From Sacculina carcini (taxonomy: Eukaryota > Arthropoda > Thecostraca > Sacculinidae): 64,000 nucleotides of DNA. A model generated the notes under the pieces. The model did no database searches and had not been told where the DNA came from. It saw only the letters and a program-made list of their open reading frames with translations. A program made the position numbers and the translations under genes. The stretch covers positions 4,762,001-4,826,000 of the forward strand of contig OU696571.1 of assembly GCA_916048095.2 (NCBI GenBank), written 5' to 3'. Below are positions 33,609 through 44,725 of the stretch, piece after piece (the first letter of the stretch is position 1; each line of letters starts with the position of its first letter).

Positions 33609-33679
<71 letters not shown>
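33609..33679. repeat. (GT)n microsatellite in intron 12
   Basis: About 35 GT units; the remainder of the intron to 34049 has CA-rich then TATG-rich sequence before exon 13. Confidence 0.95.
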
Positions 33680-34049
33680 GTTGATTACGTGACCTGCTAT
33701 CAAATGCTATCGATTACGTTACCTGGTTGTATTGAACTTGCTGAATTTTTCAAATGATAATTTGTGTAATATGGACTTGCTTTAGCAGCTGCTAATTCAG
33801 TGCATTGCTGACTGACACGCCTGCCTGTATGTTGTATGTACCACACTCAAGCCAGACTGTTCACTCACAAACGTGTGTACACACTCGCTCACACACATCA
33901 ACTTACAATCAAACACACACGCCAATGTTTGCGCATACACAGGGTTTGCTTTAGTTTTTGTGTTCAGTTTGTGTGCATGTGCAAGACAGCCTGTGAGCAC
34001 ATATGTGTATGTATGTATGTGTATGTATGTGTGTGTGTCGTGGCGACAG

Positions 34050-34326
34050 CGTGTGTCGGCCGAGCTGTCATCACTGCAAGACAAGCTGTCTGTGTCGCCC
34101 GATCAGCTGCAGCTGTTGGCCCAGCAGCAGCTGCAGGAGGATGAAGTGGACGTCACCGATTCTTGCGCGCAGCTGTTGGACCAGCTGTCGGCGTCCGCCG
34201 TTCAGCTGGCAGCTGCCCAGGACAGGCTGCAGCTGTTGGCCGATGCTCTGGTCGAGCACGATCGCCTGATGTCGGCGCATGCGCACTGCAGACTCCAGAC
34301 TGAGAGCAGACTTGCGACTATCACAG
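34050..34326 (+). CDS. Giant spectrin-repeat protein, exon 13
   Basis: 277 bp, phase 0 in (acceptor TGGCGACAG), phase 1 out (ATCACAG|GTTGGC). It encodes about 92 residues, and LQLLA occurs twice: DQLQLLAQQQLQED and DRLQLLADALVEHD. The acidic EDEVDVTD between them may be a loop. The DNA repeats CAGCTG-type hexamers. Confidence 0.85.
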
Positions 34327-34385
34327 GTTGGCTAGTGCTGTGTGTCTTTTTATTTGTGTGTTTGCCAATTGTAAATGTATTTATT

Positions 34386-34418
34386 GTCACACACACAAAC
34401 ACACACAAACACACACAA

Positions 34419-34458
<40 letters not shown>

Positions 34459-34459
34459 T
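34386..34459. repeat. (CA)n microsatellite in intron 13
   Basis: CA repeat broken by regularly spaced AA (CACACAAA units at the left). The rest of intron 13 is AT-rich. Confidence 0.9.
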
Positions 34460-34915
34460 CTCTAACAATACCACAATAACAAAATGAGAACAAGTATATG
34501 TGCCAAATTCGCGCCGAGCATTAGCGAGCAGTACAATAGCGCCATGACATTTAGGACAGTATGACAATTGAGAAAGGAACAATCATAAGCAATTGGAATT
34601 ATGAATCATTCGTCCTCAATCATGAACAATTATCAGGAGCAGCTGTGTCATATTATCATGTATGATTGATTTTTGTTGAGCTAAATAACTTTTATCTCAC
34701 TGGGTCGTAAACACAGTGAGTCAAATTTCGAGAACATTAAAAGACAAAAATATATAAACAAAAAATGTATGATTTGAGAATTTTCAGGTTTCGATTTGAG
34801 TTTCATTTAATAATTACATTGCTGTGTGCACGTGTGCGTTCTTTGCATGTGTGTTATGCACATGTGTGTGTGCATTGGCTGTGTCTGTGGTGCTGTCGCC
34901 ACTTGAATTATACAG

Positions 34916-35175
34916 AACACAGCGGCGTTGAAACGCACGCTATCTCAGTCGACCTCTTGACCGATATTGTCGATTACCTCAAGCAACTGTCACTGCAATT
35001 GGCTGACAACGGCGGTCCCTCCTGGCGGGCCGTCACATCCCACGCTCAGCAGCTGCGACAGCTGCTGTCGTCAGCCGATGTAGCGGCTGAGCAGCTTGAT
35101 CAGCAGCTGGCGAGTGAGGCTCAGAAGATGCAGCAGCTGACGGCCGATGTGCAACGCCATCTGGTGGCCTGTGAG
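34916..35175 (+). CDS. Giant spectrin-repeat protein, exon 14
   Basis: Acceptor AATTATACAG, phase 1 in (G plus AA gives Glu), phase 0 out at TGTGAG|GTAATT. About 86 residues: VDYLKQLSLQLADN, GGPSWRAV, then a long QQLRQLL/EQLDQQL helix. A GGPS turn breaks the helix as expected between spectrin helices. Confidence 0.84.
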
Positions 35176-36437
35176 GTAATTGCGTCCAGGAGTTCATTTT
35201 TGTTGCGGTATGCACAAGTGGAAAGGCTAAAAGACAATAGATCAATGAATCACCGCGGGACGACTTGAGAAATTGGATTCATATTGTTATATGATGTGTT
35301 TGACACCTATATCGCCATGTTAAGCTGCGTCTTCGTTTTCTCTAAAACATGGTCTCCTGCATACGTAGGGCTTTATTGAGGCTTGTGTAGATACTTCTTG
35401 AGGCTATTTCGATATCGTGATATTCCAGATATCGTGTGATCATTTGCTCATACCGACGGTATTGCTTATTAAGATTTAATGGCGTACTACGTCTGGGTTC
35501 GCATTTAGACAGGCTCATTTGTATTTTAGGTTTTTGCATTTAATCACGCTGTAAGCCTATGCTCATAGTTAAGAGTGTTATCAAATGCGTGTTTGATGAC
35601 GGTGGTTGTGTATGTACTGATACGAAATTTATATACTTGCATTCGTTAAGGGTTTTATTGTTGTGGTGGTTTTTTCTTTGTATTGAAAATACCCATATGT
35701 TGGATTTTCGTTGTACGCTGATATCTCCTTGTGTTTCTTCGCACTTGTGTCGCCACTGAGTCGCAAAGTCTGCTTTTATGTCTATAAAACACTCATCTCT
35801 TTTTGTACTATGTTTTATTTTCCATCTCTCTGTATGTATCTAGTTTGCTACTCTCTTGATTTTTCTTCATTCTGTCTGTCTATTTCTCTCCCCGTTTCTG
35901 CATCTACCTGTTCTTTCATTCATTCATGCATCTATATTTTGTCACAATCAATACACAAGAACACAATACAAATGCAGGGAAAGTAGTGGCAAGGAGCTCA
36001 TGGAAGCCGAGTGACTTTTTGTATGAGCCCCTGAGCTGTTGCCACATATATAACTATTTACACATATATGTTCTTTGTATATCTGCCTGGTGTTATCTCT
36101 CTTTGTGTATGTATTTGTTTCTGTAGTTTGTCTTCTTATTTCGCTATCTGTGTCTAGCTGTTTCGTTCTTTTTGTACGTTTATTATTGTTTGGCTCTGTT
36201 GCTGTATGACTCTCCCTTTTTGCATTTGTGTCTGACTGTCACTGTCTTTGTCTCTGTATGTTTCTGTCTCTGTGTACTCGCCTATTCTTCTCTGTCACTC
36301 TGTCTCTGTCTCTCTCTGCTTCTATCTGTTGATCTATCTTGTTGAATTACTATCTCTCTTTCTCGCTCACAGACTCATTTGCCATTTGCCCCGACGGTTT
36401 CATGTGTTCACATGTGTGCATTTATGGTTGTGAGCAG
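35176..36437 (+). other. Intron 14
   Basis: No gene. 35800-36370 is strongly CT-rich on the plus strand (TCTGTCTCTG/CTCTCTC runs), a long polypyrimidine-like stretch ahead of exon 15. Confidence 0.65.
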
Positions 36438-36581
36438 GAATACGGCTCGGCTGTTGAACAACTGCATAATCAGCTGGACGAGGTCACGTGCAACTTGGAC
36501 TCGTTTGAAGATCAGTTATCATCGCTGGCAGACTGCAGTGTTTTGTCTCTCGATGAGCAACAGAGATTGTCGACTTTGCAG
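36438..36581 (+). CDS. Giant spectrin-repeat protein, exon 15
   Basis: 144 bp (48 residues), phase 0 in and out, acceptor GTGAGCAG, donor TTGCAG|GTACGT. It encodes EQLHNQLDEV and DEQQRLSTLQ. The acceptor lacks a long TG repeat; the intron instead ends with a CT-rich run (36190-36370). Confidence 0.8.
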
Positions 36582-37189
36582 GTACGTTATGCTCTCTCTG
36601 TGGCTAATTTACAGGATTCAATGGGTGTTATATTCGCCATTAATTCAGCTTACACTACGTTTGCCGCTGGTCTATCAATGAATGGCATGCAGTAATCAAA
36701 TTAGCTAAAACGTGAAAAAATATTATTTGTTTTTTTTTGCATTTGGGTGCCTATGGTGTGACATTGGCATGTGAGAGTGTGTGGGCCGTTGAAACGTTGA
36801 AGCATTATGGCTATGGAAACCTATTATATAATTATGAGTGTTGATATTTGTCCATTTTGTGGATACACCATTTCTTTATTCACTCGGAGTAGCTAATGCC
36901 CTACCATTTGTTACACACTATACAATTTACACGCCAATTTAAAAAACTGAAATATATTATACAATTCTGGGAACCAAATTTGAATTTCCTCTTGAATTAT
37001 CATGACGAATAAGATTGCTTACTTCTTAATATATATGTTTAACTAATTTAAATATTTAGTATGCATTGATTAGTTAATATCCTTGGGATTTCTGCTGTTT
37101 CTGTGTTGAAGATCTATATTGTAATTTTGGTGACCGTTGTCAGTCATATTGTCAATGACAGACATTACCTATCAGGGGTACGTTGTAAT

Positions 37190-38130
37190 CAATTAATGTT
37201 ACTTATATTACTAACAGAATGTGTTGCCACAAGGTGAGTGCAGCTGACAACTGGCGTTGTTAACGCACACAAAGGAGGGAGACATGTTGGCCGAGATGTG
37301 GCTCTGTCGTTGAGAGTCAATGTGAGTACAGCATACGAATGATCAGACTGGCTGCGAAATGGCCAGATTGAGCCGAGGCCAAAAGGAGGTTCAACATGTC
37401 GCAAAACTCCTGATATAGTAGAGTATCTTCTTGCGAATAAAAAGCCTTTCATCGTTCTGAGAGAACTGAAAAAGCACTTGATTGAACAATGTGAAGTCAA
37501 TTTGTGTGTGAACACAACAAAAATTGGTTCGACGTGGAGTTAATAGCTCTGTAAAACGTCAGAGCACACATCGGTAATATTTATCGCTCTGATATCATAG
37601 AAAATAGGCTTACATGGACGAGCTTTCGCAGCAGCGTTCAAAAGGGAGAACTCTTATTTATATTGATGAAACGAATTTCAATTTGTTTCTTCGACTCAAA
37701 GAGGCCCGGTCCAAGATTTGCACAAGAGCGGAGGTCATCAGAACGTTTTACAGTGGGTGCAATTTTCATTGTTATCGTATAAATTACTAATGACGTCGTG
37801 ATTCGCTTCGAAACATAAAGAGGATCGTTCAAGTGAGCGCAAGCAAACGCCTGGTTCCGACAACTTCTCGATCAGTACCAGGCAGAAAGCGTGTACCAAC
37901 CTACATTCATCATTAGTAATGGTCATTTATCATTGATAACATTACGGTCTTGTATCGCTGAAGTTTGTGATGAAACAAGACGAGGATGTCAGACTTCTGC
38001 GACTGCCACCGTACTGGTAATATCCTGACTCCCATCGAACTTCCGTGGAGTTGGCTCAAGGCTTCGATGAAGGAATATGTCCGTCGCATGGTACCATAGT
38101 TCGTCATGTGCTGTGTAGCGCTTTGTGTTG
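37190..38130 (+). pseudogene. IS630/Tc1-like transposase relic
   Basis: Near 37655-37760 a frame reads LIYIDETNFNLFLRLKEARS then CTRAEV, matching the first catalytic Asp block of IS630-type transposases (YIDETNFNLF). Farther on, about 38033-38091, another frame reads IELPWSWLKASMKEYVRR, like the block around the third catalytic acid (P-I-E-x-x-W). Stops and frameshifts separate them. Ends were not resolved. Remaining intron 15 (36582-37190, 38130-38778) is AT-rich. Confidence 0.6.
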
Positions 38131-38778
38131 TTTAGCGTTCAGTGTTGTTCAGTGTGTTATTGCGTCGTGTTCTGGCAATAAAGTCTTGTGGTTGTGTTTT
38201 ACAATGAGTACCAGATTAACAGCAAGTTCAATGCAACACACACCCAGTTGTTAAACAGTAATAGTTGGTATTTATATAGAAGTATGTTTATATAATAGTT
38301 GACATTGACATATTTTTATATACACGCTTGGTTTTAAAGCGTCGATATAACACAAGTTTCATGAATACGTCATTCAATAAGTACGCTCAAATGTCTTGAA
38401 TGCACATATTTTTCCTCAAGTAACTTCATATGTTAATCTCACATCTATGCAAAGCCTTCATTGGAACATATTGTTTCTACTCGGAATCGTTATCAACATT
38501 TTTTTGTTGGGATTTGTTATCTGTAACAACCATTTTCAGCAAATTTATGTCTTGTAAAATTGATTTTAGTGCTGTAAAGTACCCTTGTAAATGTATATAT
38601 AGCACGCATATGGAGCGCTAACGAAGTTAGGCCAAGGATACTCACATGTGTAGGTGTATGTATGTTTACGTGTGGGTGTGTATATGTGTGTAAAGGTTTG
38701 TATGTTTTTGTTTATGTTTGCATGCAGTTGTGTTTGTATGCGTCTGTGTGTGTGTATGCTCGTGTTTGTATATTTCAG

Positions 38779-38967
38779 GCGTTGTTGGCTCTCGTGGACG
38801 CCGCGGCCCAACATGTATCCTTGCTGGCGGCGCCGGCCGAGCAGCTGCAGCTGTTGTTGCCGCCGCGCCTGGCCAACAGCAGTCGGTGTGTGGCGGCCGC
38901 GCGACAACTGCGACGCACATTGCTGACTGTTACGTCTCGCACCACTAGTGTCTCGAACTCATGCCAG
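38779..38967 (+). CDS. Giant spectrin-repeat protein, exon 16
   Basis: 189 bp (63 residues), phase 0 in and out, acceptor GTATATTTCAG, donor TGCCAG|GTGAGC. It encodes ALLALVDAAAQHVSLL and EQLQLLLPPRL. The Pro-Pro within the helix suggests a repeat boundary. Markedly GC-rich (GCGGCGCCGGCC runs). Confidence 0.82.
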
Positions 38968-39272
38968 GTGAGCCGCCGTCGCTCATCTGCGTGCGATCTT
39001 CACATGTGCGTGTGTGTGTGTATTTTTTACACACGTATGTTCACGTATACACACATATTCGTGTGTGTGTGCGTGCGCATGATCGCTTTAGAGACGTATG
39101 GGTGTAGCTCGCGTTGTGTGTGTGTGTGTCTTTTTGTGTGAGTGCGTGCATGCGTGCATATACGAGTATATGTGTGGGGATGTACGTATGTGTATGCATG
39201 CGTGTATGATTATCTGTGTGCATGTGCGTGTGTGTGTTGGTCATTCTGAACACATTTAAATGTGTGTATGTG

Positions 39273-39306
<34 letters not shown>

Positions 39307-39589
39307 CAATGACAGCACATGCAGTAGTGGTGGTGGTTGTGGTATCTACTTGTATTACATTACATTTAAACAGTGGCTTGTCGATGCACTCACAAACACA
39401 ACACAAAACACACGCTAACACAATAATATTGATATATTTAACACTACGATGTTAATATAACGACATATTAATAGGCTTATATTCTATATGCGCCTATTCA
39501 AAATACACATATTCAAAATACATATATTATATAGTGATAATATTATAGCATTGCTTGAATGCACAATAGACATAATATTAAGAATGACA

Positions 39590-39623
<34 letters not shown>

Positions 39624-39639
39624 TGGCTGGTGTTTGCAG
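38968..39639 (+). other. Intron 16
   Basis: Largely TG/TATG-rich simple sequence (39005-39310) with a second (TG)n block at 39590-39620 next to exon 17. No gene. Confidence 0.7.
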
Positions 39640-39753
39640 AATGTTATTGATTCTTTGCAGCAATATTTATGCATTCACAAGGAGTTCACCGCCGCTCACG
39701 CAGAATGTTTGAAGCAGCTGTCAGCTATGAAAGTCAACATTACCAGTGTTCAG
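39640..39753 (+). CDS. Giant spectrin-repeat protein, exon 17 (shortest)
   Basis: 114 bp (38 residues), phase 0 in and out, acceptor GTGTTTGCAG just after a (TG)n tract, donor GTTCAG|GTGTGG. It encodes NVIDSLQQYLCIHKEF and ECLKQLSAM, less Gln-rich than its neighbours. Both splice sites are good. Confidence 0.8.
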
Positions 39754-39989
39754 GTGTGGATTTTTCTCTTCACTGCTTTATATATGAGTTGGAATTTATC
39801 GTGGCGCATGCGTGTATGATTATGTGTGTGTGTGTGTATGATTGTATGTGTGTGTGTGTGGTATTTTATTTCTGTAGAATTATTTTATTTTGTTTTCCTT
39901 CACTGTTTATAGCTGCTCAATTACATGGGCTGTTTTGCTTCTTGCCCTCTATTCAACACGCTTGCCGAGTGTGAAACTTATTCTATGTA

Positions 39990-40528
39990 TACCGTATATT
40001 CCGGCGTATAAGACGACCCTTAAAGTAAAAAAATCACCCTTAAAAGTTGTGGGTCGTCTTATACAACCGATATAAAAGTCAGACCTTGAATTCTGCGTAC
40101 AGAATTTTTCATTTTACATGAAAAAATCAGTATCATTTTGGTTGTAAATAAAAATGGTTGATTACAAACACCTTTACTTCTCAATAAGAGTAGGTATTAC
40201 AGTACAACATCATTAATATCAAAAATCAAACCTGCTCCATTTGTATATCTAAAACCCATCAAATTCATCTCCATCATCACTGTCTGTTTTGAAAAGTTTT
40301 TCGAATACGTCACGAGATTCATCACAGATGTCATCATCGTAGGGATTCCATTCTGGTTCTGGCAAGTCGACTTCAGCTTCATCTTCGCTTTCATACAATA
40401 AATCATCCTCACTACCATCCATTTAGCAGTCGTCTTATACAACCGATATATGATAAATGCATACAAATTTGCTCTAATTTTGTACCTCGTCTTATCGACG
40501 GTCGCCTTATACGCCGAAATATACGGTA
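39990..40528 (-). mobile_element. pogo-like MITE retaining a transposase C-terminus
   Basis: Inverted ends TATACCGTATATTCCGGCGT (from 39988) and the inverse of ACGCCGAAATATACGGTATA (to 40530) match at 18 of 20 positions, and TA lies at both borders. Inner copies of GTCGTCTTATACAACCGATAT occur at both ends. It is 0.54 kb and cannot move alone. Confidence 0.78.
40249..40422 (-). pseudogene. Remnant C-terminus of a pogo/Jerky-type transposase
   Basis: 57 codons starting MDGSEDDLLYESEDEAE and ending DSDDGDEFDGF. Acidic tails after an (L/M)DGTEDDL motif are characteristic, to my knowledge, of pogo/Jerky DDE transposase C-termini. A stop lies immediately upstream in frame, so only the tail survives inside the MITE. 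Confidence 0.6.
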
Positions 40529-40713
40529 TATGCGCTTGAAATATGCATGGAGAAGTATCTGGCACACAAAGTGATTCATATCTTTGTGTGTATGTTCGTG
40601 GGTGTATTCATTTGTCATTGGGTGTATATGCTCTTGAGGGTGCGCCTGTGTGTGCATGTTCGTCCGTGTGGGTGTCTACGGCTAGTGTGTGTGTGTATGT
40701 GTGTGTGTAACAG

Positions 40714-40958
40714 CTTGACTTAGTGTGTGTTGCCGAGTTGCCATCGCAGCTGGCTGCTACGCGGCAGCTGCTTGCATCGGGCAAAACAGCTGTCCTGGAG
40801 CAGCTGAGTCGTGCACTGGACACGTCTGCTCAGCTAACAGAAGCAGCTGCTGACGGGCGCCAGCTTGCACAACAGCTGCGGCAGCTGGTGAACGGCTGCA
40901 GTGAGCTATGTGCCGAGATTTATCTGACCGACTCGCGTCTCGCCGCCCTGCAACACAA
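40714..40958 (+). CDS. Giant spectrin-repeat protein, exon 18
   Basis: Acceptor GTGTGTAACAG, phase 0 in, phase 2 out at CACAA|GTACGT. About 81 residues: TAVLEQLSRALDTSAQL, GRQLAQQLRQLVNG and a final DSRLAALQH helix. The phase-2 exit is matched by exon 19. Confidence 0.82.
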
Positions 40959-41804
40959 GTACGTTTTCTCATGAGAGTTTCATGGCAACTGTGACTATGG
41001 TGTTTGTTTCCTTGTGAAGTTCTCTTATATCTAGTGATAGTACAGTCATGTGTTTGTACTCGTATTTGCTAGCGTGTTTTCTTAATTGTATTCAATTATT
41101 TCTTTTTGCATGCACTGTATGTAGATTGAATCGATTTCGGTCATGCTTATAATACATAATAATACATATTTAGACTGTTGATATATTCCATATGATATGA
41201 ATGTCACAATTTTCGCTGAATTTTTCCAAAACTGCTGCTTTTCATGCTTCCATGTTTGCCACAATATGTCAATTGTCAGTATGCATTAGCCATTCACCAA
41301 TTGTTACGCACAACAAGAAAGGCTTTCACATTACATGTCATTTAGTATAAGCGGTGCTGGTTCATCTGTGACTAGTTACCCAACTAAATCTAACTGCCCT
41401 CTGATCTGTATTTCATGTTCGTTTCGCCTATTTCCGTTGGGTATTTGTGGTGCATGGGCGCAGTCCTATGTGACACTGTATGAGTGTGTGTGCGTTATTT
41501 ATCTGTCACTAATTGTACCGTTGTTCAATGATGACTGGACGAATTCAACCACCTGTATTTACCTGGTTATATGTTTGTTAGGACTGGGAGTGGTGTATGA
41601 GCTGACTTCATCTTATAATGAATTTGCTTTGAGCGATGGTTACCCGAGGAAAATTATATGGATAATTACTAACTAATCGCGTTTTTAAAGGATTGTTTGT
41701 CATTATATATTCACTCTCAAACAATTGTACATTCAGCATATTTCATAGCCAGTACATTCCACTGTTAATGCATTCATTTATTAATACATTCAGTCTTGCA
41801 CAAG
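40959..41804 (+). other. Intron 18
   Basis: AT-rich; a 113-codon open frame at 41338-41676 has no recognisable features and is probably chance. Confidence 0.5.
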
Positions 41805-42057
41805 TAAAATTCAAATGAAACTGCTATATCGCTCGGTTCGTTGTTTCGGTCAACAATTGTGTGCGTTGACTGTGCGTTTATTGCGGCACAGCGTCGACGA
41901 ATACTGTTCTTGTCGCGACCTGCTGAGGTGTCGCATCAATGAGCTGTCCTCGGCCCGAGCATCGTCGCCGCCGCCTCTGTGCGCCACCCTCGACGAGAAA
42001 TGTCATCAGCTGCAGCTGTTGCGGGAGCGGCTGGCAGACAGCCATCAGCTGCGGCCG
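41805..42057 (+). CDS. Giant spectrin-repeat protein, exon 19
   Basis: The acceptor TTGCACAAG is chosen because it gives the phase-2 entry exon 18 requires; TTCAG at 41793 would be phase 0. The exit is phase 0 at CGGCCG|GTGAGT. About 84 residues with KLLYRSVRCFGQQL, a Ser/Pro break (ASSPPPL) and KCHQLQLLRERLAD. It is one of the few exons with no TG tract before its acceptor. Confidence 0.75.
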
Positions 42058-43041
42058 GTGAGTGGTGCACTGTGTTGAGGCTGCGCTGTGTCAGGGGGAT
42101 CTGATTATATTGATCCAAACACTTCAAATAAAACTACGAGAGCGTGTAAATAGTGTGGATGAAATTCAGATGAAAATAAGAGCCATTTTAGGCAGTTTTG
42201 ACATGTGCAGGGCCTCAGAGGGGTGAGTTGTGAGGGTACTCCTCGACCAATGTTTGTGGCCATTTGGTTTTATTTGACCGCTGATTCAATTAAATTCAAA
42301 GATGTATTTGTTATAGCGCCTATAGTCACTAGCGCGAAAACGACAAAAACAAGACTACGACATACACAAGTACAAAGTGAGAATCAGAAAGAGAATATTC
42401 ACATAGAGTAGCATAAGAAACACATAACAAACAAACATACTTAAACAAGAGAACAATTCATAAAAGAGTGGATATGCACAAACGACTTTACATGACAATA
42501 TCAACAGAACAGCTCGGCGTAGCACTGTATCAATAGAAAATAAGAACCAATATAAACATGAGTACAACAATACAATGGAACAACGATAGAAAACAATACA
42601 ACATCACAGAGATGTAGTCAGACCGAGGCATACACATATACACACTGTCAACTGATACACATACAGATGTACTAATGTACTAATACACATACAGATACAT
42701 ATACACTCGGTATAGCGGACGTTATGGAAACAAGGGCCTGTTGTCATATACATCTGGTATAACGTCTGTCGTATCCGAATGTATTGTATCTTACTCAATT
42801 AGCGGACAACAGCTTTTTGTGCTGAGTTTTATCATGTATTTTCAGTTGGATGGTAGGGTGCGGTAGAAGGCTAGTTGTGCGTTGGTTTAGAACAGTGACG
42901 AGGGGACATTTACGTCAGGGCGGTGAGACACTTCCATTCACAACAGCAATTATTACTCAAAATAATGTCATATACTCTCAGCTTCTTTATACATAGACCG
43001 CCATTACTCTTCGCTAAACGGACGTGTGTTTTGTGTCGCAG
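42058..43041 (+). other. Intron 19
   Basis: A-rich on the plus strand (ACAAACA/ACATACA-like, 42350-42700); no gene or transposon recognised. Confidence 0.55.
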
Positions 43042-43218
43042 GTACTGGAACAATGTCAACATGCGCTGGCGCTAATTCCTGGTCTCGAGTGTGTCGGTGA
43101 CAACAATAGTAACACCAATGACAGCTGCGTGTCACGTGACAGCCAGTGTACGCCGTGTGAAGCGGTCGTTGTGTGTCAGCTGACTGGCGACGTGAAGCAA
43201 CTGATTGATCAGGCACAG
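43042..43218 (+). CDS. Giant spectrin-repeat protein, exon 20
   Basis: 177 bp (59 residues), phase 0 in and out, acceptor TTGTGTCGCAG, donor GCACAG|GTTAGC. Unusual for this gene: a Cys-rich, less helical middle (DNNSNTNDSCVSRDSQCTPC) between helices EQCQHALAL and GDVKQLIDQAQ, perhaps a surface loop or linker. Confidence 0.8.
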
Positions 43219-43524
43219 GTTAGCACAACTATGTTCAATTCACTGTGCTCACGGCCTGAGTGTCTGCGTAATTATAAGCGGCGATCAGAGACCATTTCTG
43301 ACCATTGTGGGGCATTGTCTTGCGCTATCAGTATTGCGTTTGTCGTAATAATGCATCTCAACCTTTGTGGTGACATATCCCGGTAATACAGGGGATATCG
43401 TGGTATAATTATTGACGTTTTAAACGTACACTAACAGCCTGTTGAGACTATATGGAGCCTCCCGCTGTGTGCCCATCTACAGCGGTGACTCGCTGTATAT
43501 TCAAGTAGAGATGTTGATAAATAA

Positions 43525-43598
43525 ACCGGTCAGGATTCGAACCGCGAACCTCTGACACGATAGAGCAGCTCCTAAACCACTGAGCTACTTGGGAGGTA
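43525..43598 (-). mobile_element. tRNA-derived SINE head
   Basis: On the minus strand TAGCTCAGTGG (A box, 43577-43587) and GGTTCGAATCC (B box, 43533-43543) are perfect RNA polymerase III promoter matches at tRNA spacing. The T stem pairs at only two of five positions and the acceptor stem does not pair, so this is a tRNA-derived SINE or pseudo-tRNA, not a working tRNA gene. Body and tail boundaries are not seen. Confidence 0.6.
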
Positions 43599-43879
43599 GT
43601 TCATAAATATCATACATAAGTTACGTGTAACTTAACAATAACTTACAAGTAACAATGAACTTATTTGTTTTGATTGTGATGTATTTAAGAATGTTCTATT
43701 GGTGAAAATGCTTATATGTGCATAATATTCAACATATATGATTACAATATAATTTTTGCTAGTTTAAACATATTTTATTTATTGAAAGGTAAGGGTAAGG
43801 TATTGGGTAAGCCATCAACTGTCTCTAATCAGCTTGGACATTGTGTATTGTTTTTTTTCTACGGTGTTTCCCCAGACTC

Positions 43880-44015
43880 CAAACCGGTCACGTCTGACCT
43901 CACGATCCACTCTCCGGTTCCTCGATCTCACCAGATCACACGATCTATACAGATCCTTCAACCTCACACAGGTCCTCGATCCCAGCAGATCTTACGGTTC
44001 CTGCTAGACCCAAAG
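43880..44015. repeat. Imperfect tandem duplication rich in GATC
   Basis: GGTTCCTCGATCTCACCAGA and, 63 bases on, GGTCCTCGATCCCAGCAGAT are diverged copies; GATC occurs seven times in about 100 bp with spacing near 10 bp. Lies in intron 20 just before exon 21. Confidence 0.6.
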
Positions 44016-44080
44016 TGCAGGCTGCATCGGACCATTGTAATTGTGTATGTGTGCGCGTGCATATATGCGTTTGTTTGCAG

Positions 44081-44245
44081 AGCGATGTTGACAAACATGA
44101 GGTCATTGTGGACGATCATCGGCGCTATACGGCCGCCGTGCTCGAGGCGCAGGAGCACATGGCCGCGTGTCGTGCACTGTTGCAGTTGTGGTGGCGGCCG
44201 GGCGCGCGGCTCCACGAGCTGCGGGCGGCGCTGCAGCGACTACAG
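44081..44245 (+). CDS. Giant spectrin-repeat protein, exon 21
   Basis: 165 bp (55 residues), phase 0 in and out, acceptor TTGTTTGCAG, donor CTACAG|GTGGCG. It contains EAQEHMAACRALLQLWW, a double Trp, and RLHELRAALQRLQ. Helical and GC-rich. Confidence 0.83.
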
Positions 44246-44573
44246 GTGGCGCATCTAGTGTCTGACATATCCTGTATATGTATTCTGGCCGTGTGTGTGC
44301 TCGTAGTTGTGCGTCCTACATGCCGTCTGGTCTTGTGTGAAATTATCATACATTATCAGAGAAGATAGTTGTTTCGAGTGTGTTTCATCGCTGATTTTCG
44401 CTCTATTGGTCTTGTTTTGCATTTGTCTCGTTCAATTATATGTGCTGTTTTATCGGGAGGTGTTTTTCAAGTTATGGTTGATATTTCGTTACCTCGAGCG
44501 AAATATGCATGCTTATGTATATATGTCTCTATGTGAATCCATGTGCGTGTGTGCGAGTGAGTAGCATTTACAG

Positions 44574-44725
44574 AGTGGCATGAGTGGAGAGAGTTGGAGA
44601 GTGGAGCAGGTGGTGAGTGCCGGCACTGCGGTGCTGCTTCACTGTAGTCAGTCAGGCTGCGACAACGTGCGACAACAGCTGGCCGACACACAGCACGAAT
44701 GGACGACGCTGACGACCCATGTCGA
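44574..44725 (+). CDS. Giant spectrin-repeat protein, exon 22
   Basis: Acceptor GCATTTACAG, phase 0 in; exit GTCGA|GTGAGC in phase 2. It encodes about 50 residues: a SGESWRVEQVV start, then VRQQLADTQHEWTTL. The phase-2 exit is matched exactly by exon 23, which supports this short exon. Confidence 0.76.

Noticed and set aside
41338-41676. 113-codon ORF in intron 18 as a small gene
   Set aside because: No homology I recognise, no splice or poly(A) support, and composition like intron.
43525-43598. Functional tRNA gene on the minus strand
   Set aside because: A and B boxes fit, but T and acceptor stems do not pair; a tRNA-derived SINE explains it better.
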